Positions 61,863 through 64,000 of a stretch of 64,000 nt of DNA are shown here, one piece after another. This DNA comes from Alphaproteobacteria bacterium. GTDB lineage: Bacteria; Pseudomonadota; Alphaproteobacteria; Oceanibaculales; Oceanibaculaceae. A program made the position numbers and the translations under genes. The stretch spans positions 372,001-436,000 of the forward strand of contig JAHJHR010000017.1 in NCBI GenBank assembly GCA_018823745.1, given 5' to 3'. Positions within the stretch are counted from its first letter, which is position 1. Every line of letters starts with the position of its first letter. Below the pieces are notes generated by a model. The model was given only the letters and a program-made list of their open reading frames with translations. It made no database searches and was not told the origin of the DNA.

Positions 61863-63065
61863 ATGCAGCGAGATCACAGGGGTACTGTCGGCGAAATCTT
61901 CATCGCCTTCCTGAAACTCGGCCTGACCTCCTTCGGCGGCCCGATTGCGCATCTCGGCTATTTCCGCGACGAGCTGGTCATTCGCCGGCGCTGGATCGAC
62001 GAGAAGGGCTATGCCGATCTGGTCGCGCTGTGCCAGTTCCTGCCCGGTCCGGCCAGCAGCCAGACCGGCTTCGCACTGGGCCTGCTGCGCGGCGGCCCGA
62101 TGGGGGCGGCAGCGGCCTGGCTGGCCTTCACCTTGCCCTCGGCCATCGCCTTGTTCCTCTTCGCGCTGGGGGCGGCGCATTTCGGCGGGCCGATCGGCAG
62201 CGGCATCCTGACCGGGCTGAAGATCGTCGCCGTCGCCATCATCGCGCAGGCGGTGTGGGGGATGGCGAAAAACCTCTGCCCGGACCGGCCCCGCGCCGGC
62301 ATCGCGCTGGCCGCGCTGCTGATCGTTATCCTGGTTCCCATCGCCTTCGGACAGATTGCGGCGATCCTGATCGGCGGTCTGGCGGGATACTGGCTGTGCC
62401 GCATGGCGACGGAGGCTAATGGCGCTGTGGTGGCCTTTCCGGTGTCGCGGCGTATCGGAATCCTCAGCCTTGCGCTGTTTTTCCTGCTGCTTGTCGGGCT
62501 GCCCCTGCTGGCCACCGGAACCGGTCTTCAGGGCGTGGCACTGACCGACGCCTTCTATCGCACCGGTGCGCTGGTCTTTGGCGGCGGCCATGTCATCCTG
62601 CCGCTGCTGGAGGCGGAAACCGTCCAGACCGGCTGGGTAGAGCGCGATGTCTTCCTGGCCGGCTATGGCGCAGCCCAGGCGATACCGGGGCCTCTCTCCA
62701 CCTTCGCCGCCTATCTCGGCGCGGCGCTGGGGCCGGAACCGAACGGGCTGGCCGGGGCCAGTATCGCGCTGGTTGCGATCTTCTTGCCCGGCTTCCTGCT
62801 GCTGGTGGGCATTATGCCGTTCTGGAATGAATTCCGCACGCAATCCAGCGCCCAGTCGCTGATGCGCGGCGCGAATGCCGCTGTCGTCGGCATTCTGGGC
62901 GCGGCCCTTTACGACCCCGTCTGGACCAGCGCGATCCTGGAGCCAGCGCATTTCGCCCTGGCCCTGACCGGGTTCCTGCTGCTGACCATCTGGAAGACCC
63001 CGCCCTGGGTCGTCGTCATCCTGTCGGCGCTGGGCGGGGTGCTGATCAGCCTTATATCAGGGTGA
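61863..63065 (+). CDS. chrA: chromate/anion transporter
   Basis: 400 residues from ATG 61863 (an upstream frame from 61740 adds 41 atypical residues). Two CHR domains: FLKLGLTSFGGPIAHLGYFRDELV with LCQFLPGPASSQTGFALGLLRGG, and FYRTGALVFGGGHVILPLLEAE with AIPGPLSTFAAYLG. Effluxes chromate or related oxyanions. Divergent from the pirin gene. Confidence 0.93.
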   Translation: MQRDHRGTVGEIFIAFLKLGLTSFGGPIAHLGYFRDELVIRRRWIDEKGYADLVALCQFLPGPASSQTGFALGLLRGGPMGAAAAWLAFTLPSAIALFLFALGAAHFGGPIGSGILTGLKIVAVAIIAQAVWGMAKNLCPDRPRAGIALAALLIVILVPIAFGQIAAILIGGLAGYWLCRMATEANGAVVAFPVSRRIGILSLALFFLLLVGLPLLATGTGLQGVALTDAFYRTGALVFGGGHVILPLLEAETVQTGWVERDVFLAGYGAAQAIPGPLSTFAAYLGAALGPEPNGLAGASIALVAIFLPGFLLLVGIMPFWNEFRTQSSAQSLMRGANAAVVGILGAALYDPVWTSAILEPAHFALALTGFLLLTIWKTPPWVVVILSALGGVLISLISG

Positions 63066-63068
63066 AGC

Positions 63069-63869
63069 CTATTCGCCGGTGAAGTCCGGCTTGCGCTTTT
63101 CCTTGAAGGCGGCGATGGCCTCATTGTGGTCGCGGGTCGCATGGGCCAGCGCCTGCATGGTCGCGGCGACGTCGAGATGGGCGTCCAGTGTCGAGGTCCA
63201 GCCCTGACGCAGCAGCCGCTTGGTCAGGCGCATCGCGTGCGGCGGGTTGGCGGCAATCTTCGCGGCCATGGCACGCGCCGCCTCCATAAGCTCGGCATCC
63301 GGCACCACCTTGGAGACCAGGCCACAGGCCAGCGCCTCGGCGGCATCGACCACATCGCCGGTCAGCGCCATTTCCGACGCCTTGGAGAAACCGACCACGC
63401 GCGGCAGCAGCCAGGCCCCGCCATCTCCGGGGATGATGCCCAGCTTCACGAAGCTCTCGGCGAATTTCGCGCTCTGCCCGGCAATGCGGATGTCGCACAT
63501 CAGCGCCAGATCGCAGCCGGCCCCGATGGCGGCGCCGTTTACCGCGGCGATCACCGGCACTTCCAGCGCCTCGAAGGCCAGCGGTAGGCGCTGGATGCCT
63601 TCCTTGTAGTTGCGGCGCGTGACCGCCGGCAGGCCGGCATTCAGCCCGCCCGCCTCACCCATCTTGTTGATGTTGCCGCCCGAGGAGAACGCCGTGCCCG
63701 CCCCGGTCAGGATGACGCAGCGCACGCCGATATCGGCGTTCAGCGGCGCTAGTGCGTCGAGCACCGCCTCGACCATGTCGCCATCGGAAATCGGATTGCG
63801 CAGTTCCGGCCGGTTCAGGGTCAGGGTCAGGATGCCGTCCTGCCGGTCGCTCAACACCAGATCGGTCAT
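63069..63869 (-). CDS. crotonase/enoyl-CoA hydratase family protein
   Basis: 266 residues. Oxyanion-hole motifs GTAFSSGGNINKM and VNGAAIGAGCDLALMCDIRIA. The usual Glu pair for hydration is partly changed: AESFVKLGIIPGDGGAWLLPR keeps a Gly-Asp instead of a second Glu, so the exact reaction (isomerase, hydratase or hydrolase) is open. Next to an acyl-CoA dehydrogenase gene, so an acyl-CoA degradation cluster. Confidence 0.92.
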   Translation of the reverse strand: MTDLVLSDRQDGILTLTLNRPELRNPISDGDMVEAVLDALAPLNADIGVRCVILTGAGTAFSSGGNINKMGEAGGLNAGLPAVTRRNYKEGIQRLPLAFEALEVPVIAAVNGAAIGAGCDLALMCDIRIAGQSAKFAESFVKLGIIPGDGGAWLLPRVVGFSKASEMALTGDVVDAAEALACGLVSKVVPDAELMEAARAMAAKIAANPPHAMRLTKRLLRQGWTSTLDAHLDVAATMQALAHATRDHNEAIAAFKEKRKPDFTGE

Positions 63870-63907
63870 GGGAATTCCTTGTTACAGCTTTTGAGACGGA
63901 AGGCGAA

Positions 63908-64000
63908 TCACCGCAGCCCCAGCCCGCGGGCGATGATGCCGCGCAGGATTTCGCGGGTGCCGCCGCGCAGCGAGAAGCCCGGCGCGTTCAGGATGATATG
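63908..64000 (-). CDS. acyl-CoA dehydrogenase, C-terminal end only
   Basis: Thirty codons before TGA at 63908, open to the window edge. The peptide ends GGTREILRGIIARGLGLR, the conserved C-terminus of acyl-CoA dehydrogenases. The 5' part lies beyond the window. Upstream of the crotonase gene by 38 bases on the same strand. Confidence 0.82.
   Translation of the reverse strand, partial: HIILNAPGFSLRGGTREILRGIIARGLGLR

Overview
The window is GC-rich, densely coded DNA from an alphaproteobacterium, most likely a free-living Rhodospirillales-type organism. The main evidence is a complete EcfG/PhyR/NepR general stress response (GSR) locus, a system confined to Alphaproteobacteria. CtrA-type boxes, HWE-family histidine kinases, an ScfR-type regulator beside the methylcitrate genes, and the glyQ-glyS-ppdK order fit the same assignment. 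I see no prophage, transposase, CRISPR array or rRNA operon. One tRNA gene (anticodon CAU) lies near 58.1 kb.

Layout. 0-0.6 kb: 5' part of a DUF4157 (eCIS-core) protein running off the left edge. 0.65-8.7 kb: leftward block glyQ, glyS, ppdK, meaB with an S49 peptidase and a small zinc-ribbon membrane protein. 8.7-12.4 kb: EamA transporter, Kef-type antiporter, pteridine-reductase-like SDR. 12.4-12.8 kb: an AT-rich gap with a CtrA box and a DnaA box. 12.8-18.0 kb: uvrC, pgsA and molybdopterin genes mobB, moeA, moaD, moaE. 19.5-23.4 kb: two kinase/response-regulator pairs. 23.5-35.6 kb: the GSR island. 36-40 kb: secreted chorismate mutase, glutathione-dependent formaldehyde oxidation (frmA, fghA), DUF938 protein, lipoproteins. 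40.1-45.7 kb: scfR and a divergent thioesterase-prpD-prpC-prpB operon. 45.7-50.1 kb: lone molybdenum hydroxylase large subunit, then gmd-fcl for GDP-L-fucose. 50.3-58.2 kb: chemoreceptor, SDR, 1028-residue RTX/DUF4347 protein, glycosyltransferase, tRNA. 58.2-64 kb: transporters, flavin oxidoreductase, pirin, chrA, crotonase, and the 3' end of an acyl-CoA dehydrogenase gene.

The most notable region is the GSR island. I found nine copies of GGAAC-N17-GTT, all with exactly 17 nt spacing, all intergenic and pointing at a gene start. They precede ecfG itself, a NepR-like gene, a glycine-zipper lipoprotein, a single-gene EgtB-EgtD fusion for ergothioneine synthesis, two microproteins (48 and 24 aa), a hemerythrin-like protein, and two PRC-barrel proteins. 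phyR, a second NepR-like gene and a sensor kinase lacking its ATP-binding Asn sit in the same island without such a box. The picture is an autoregulated sigma factor with a local regulon that includes thiol antioxidant synthesis.

A second regulatory unit is the propionate block. Two near-identical 17-bp sites in opposite orientation lie between scfR and the prp operon, one close to each start. meaB at the left end suggests the organism may also use methylmalonyl-CoA.
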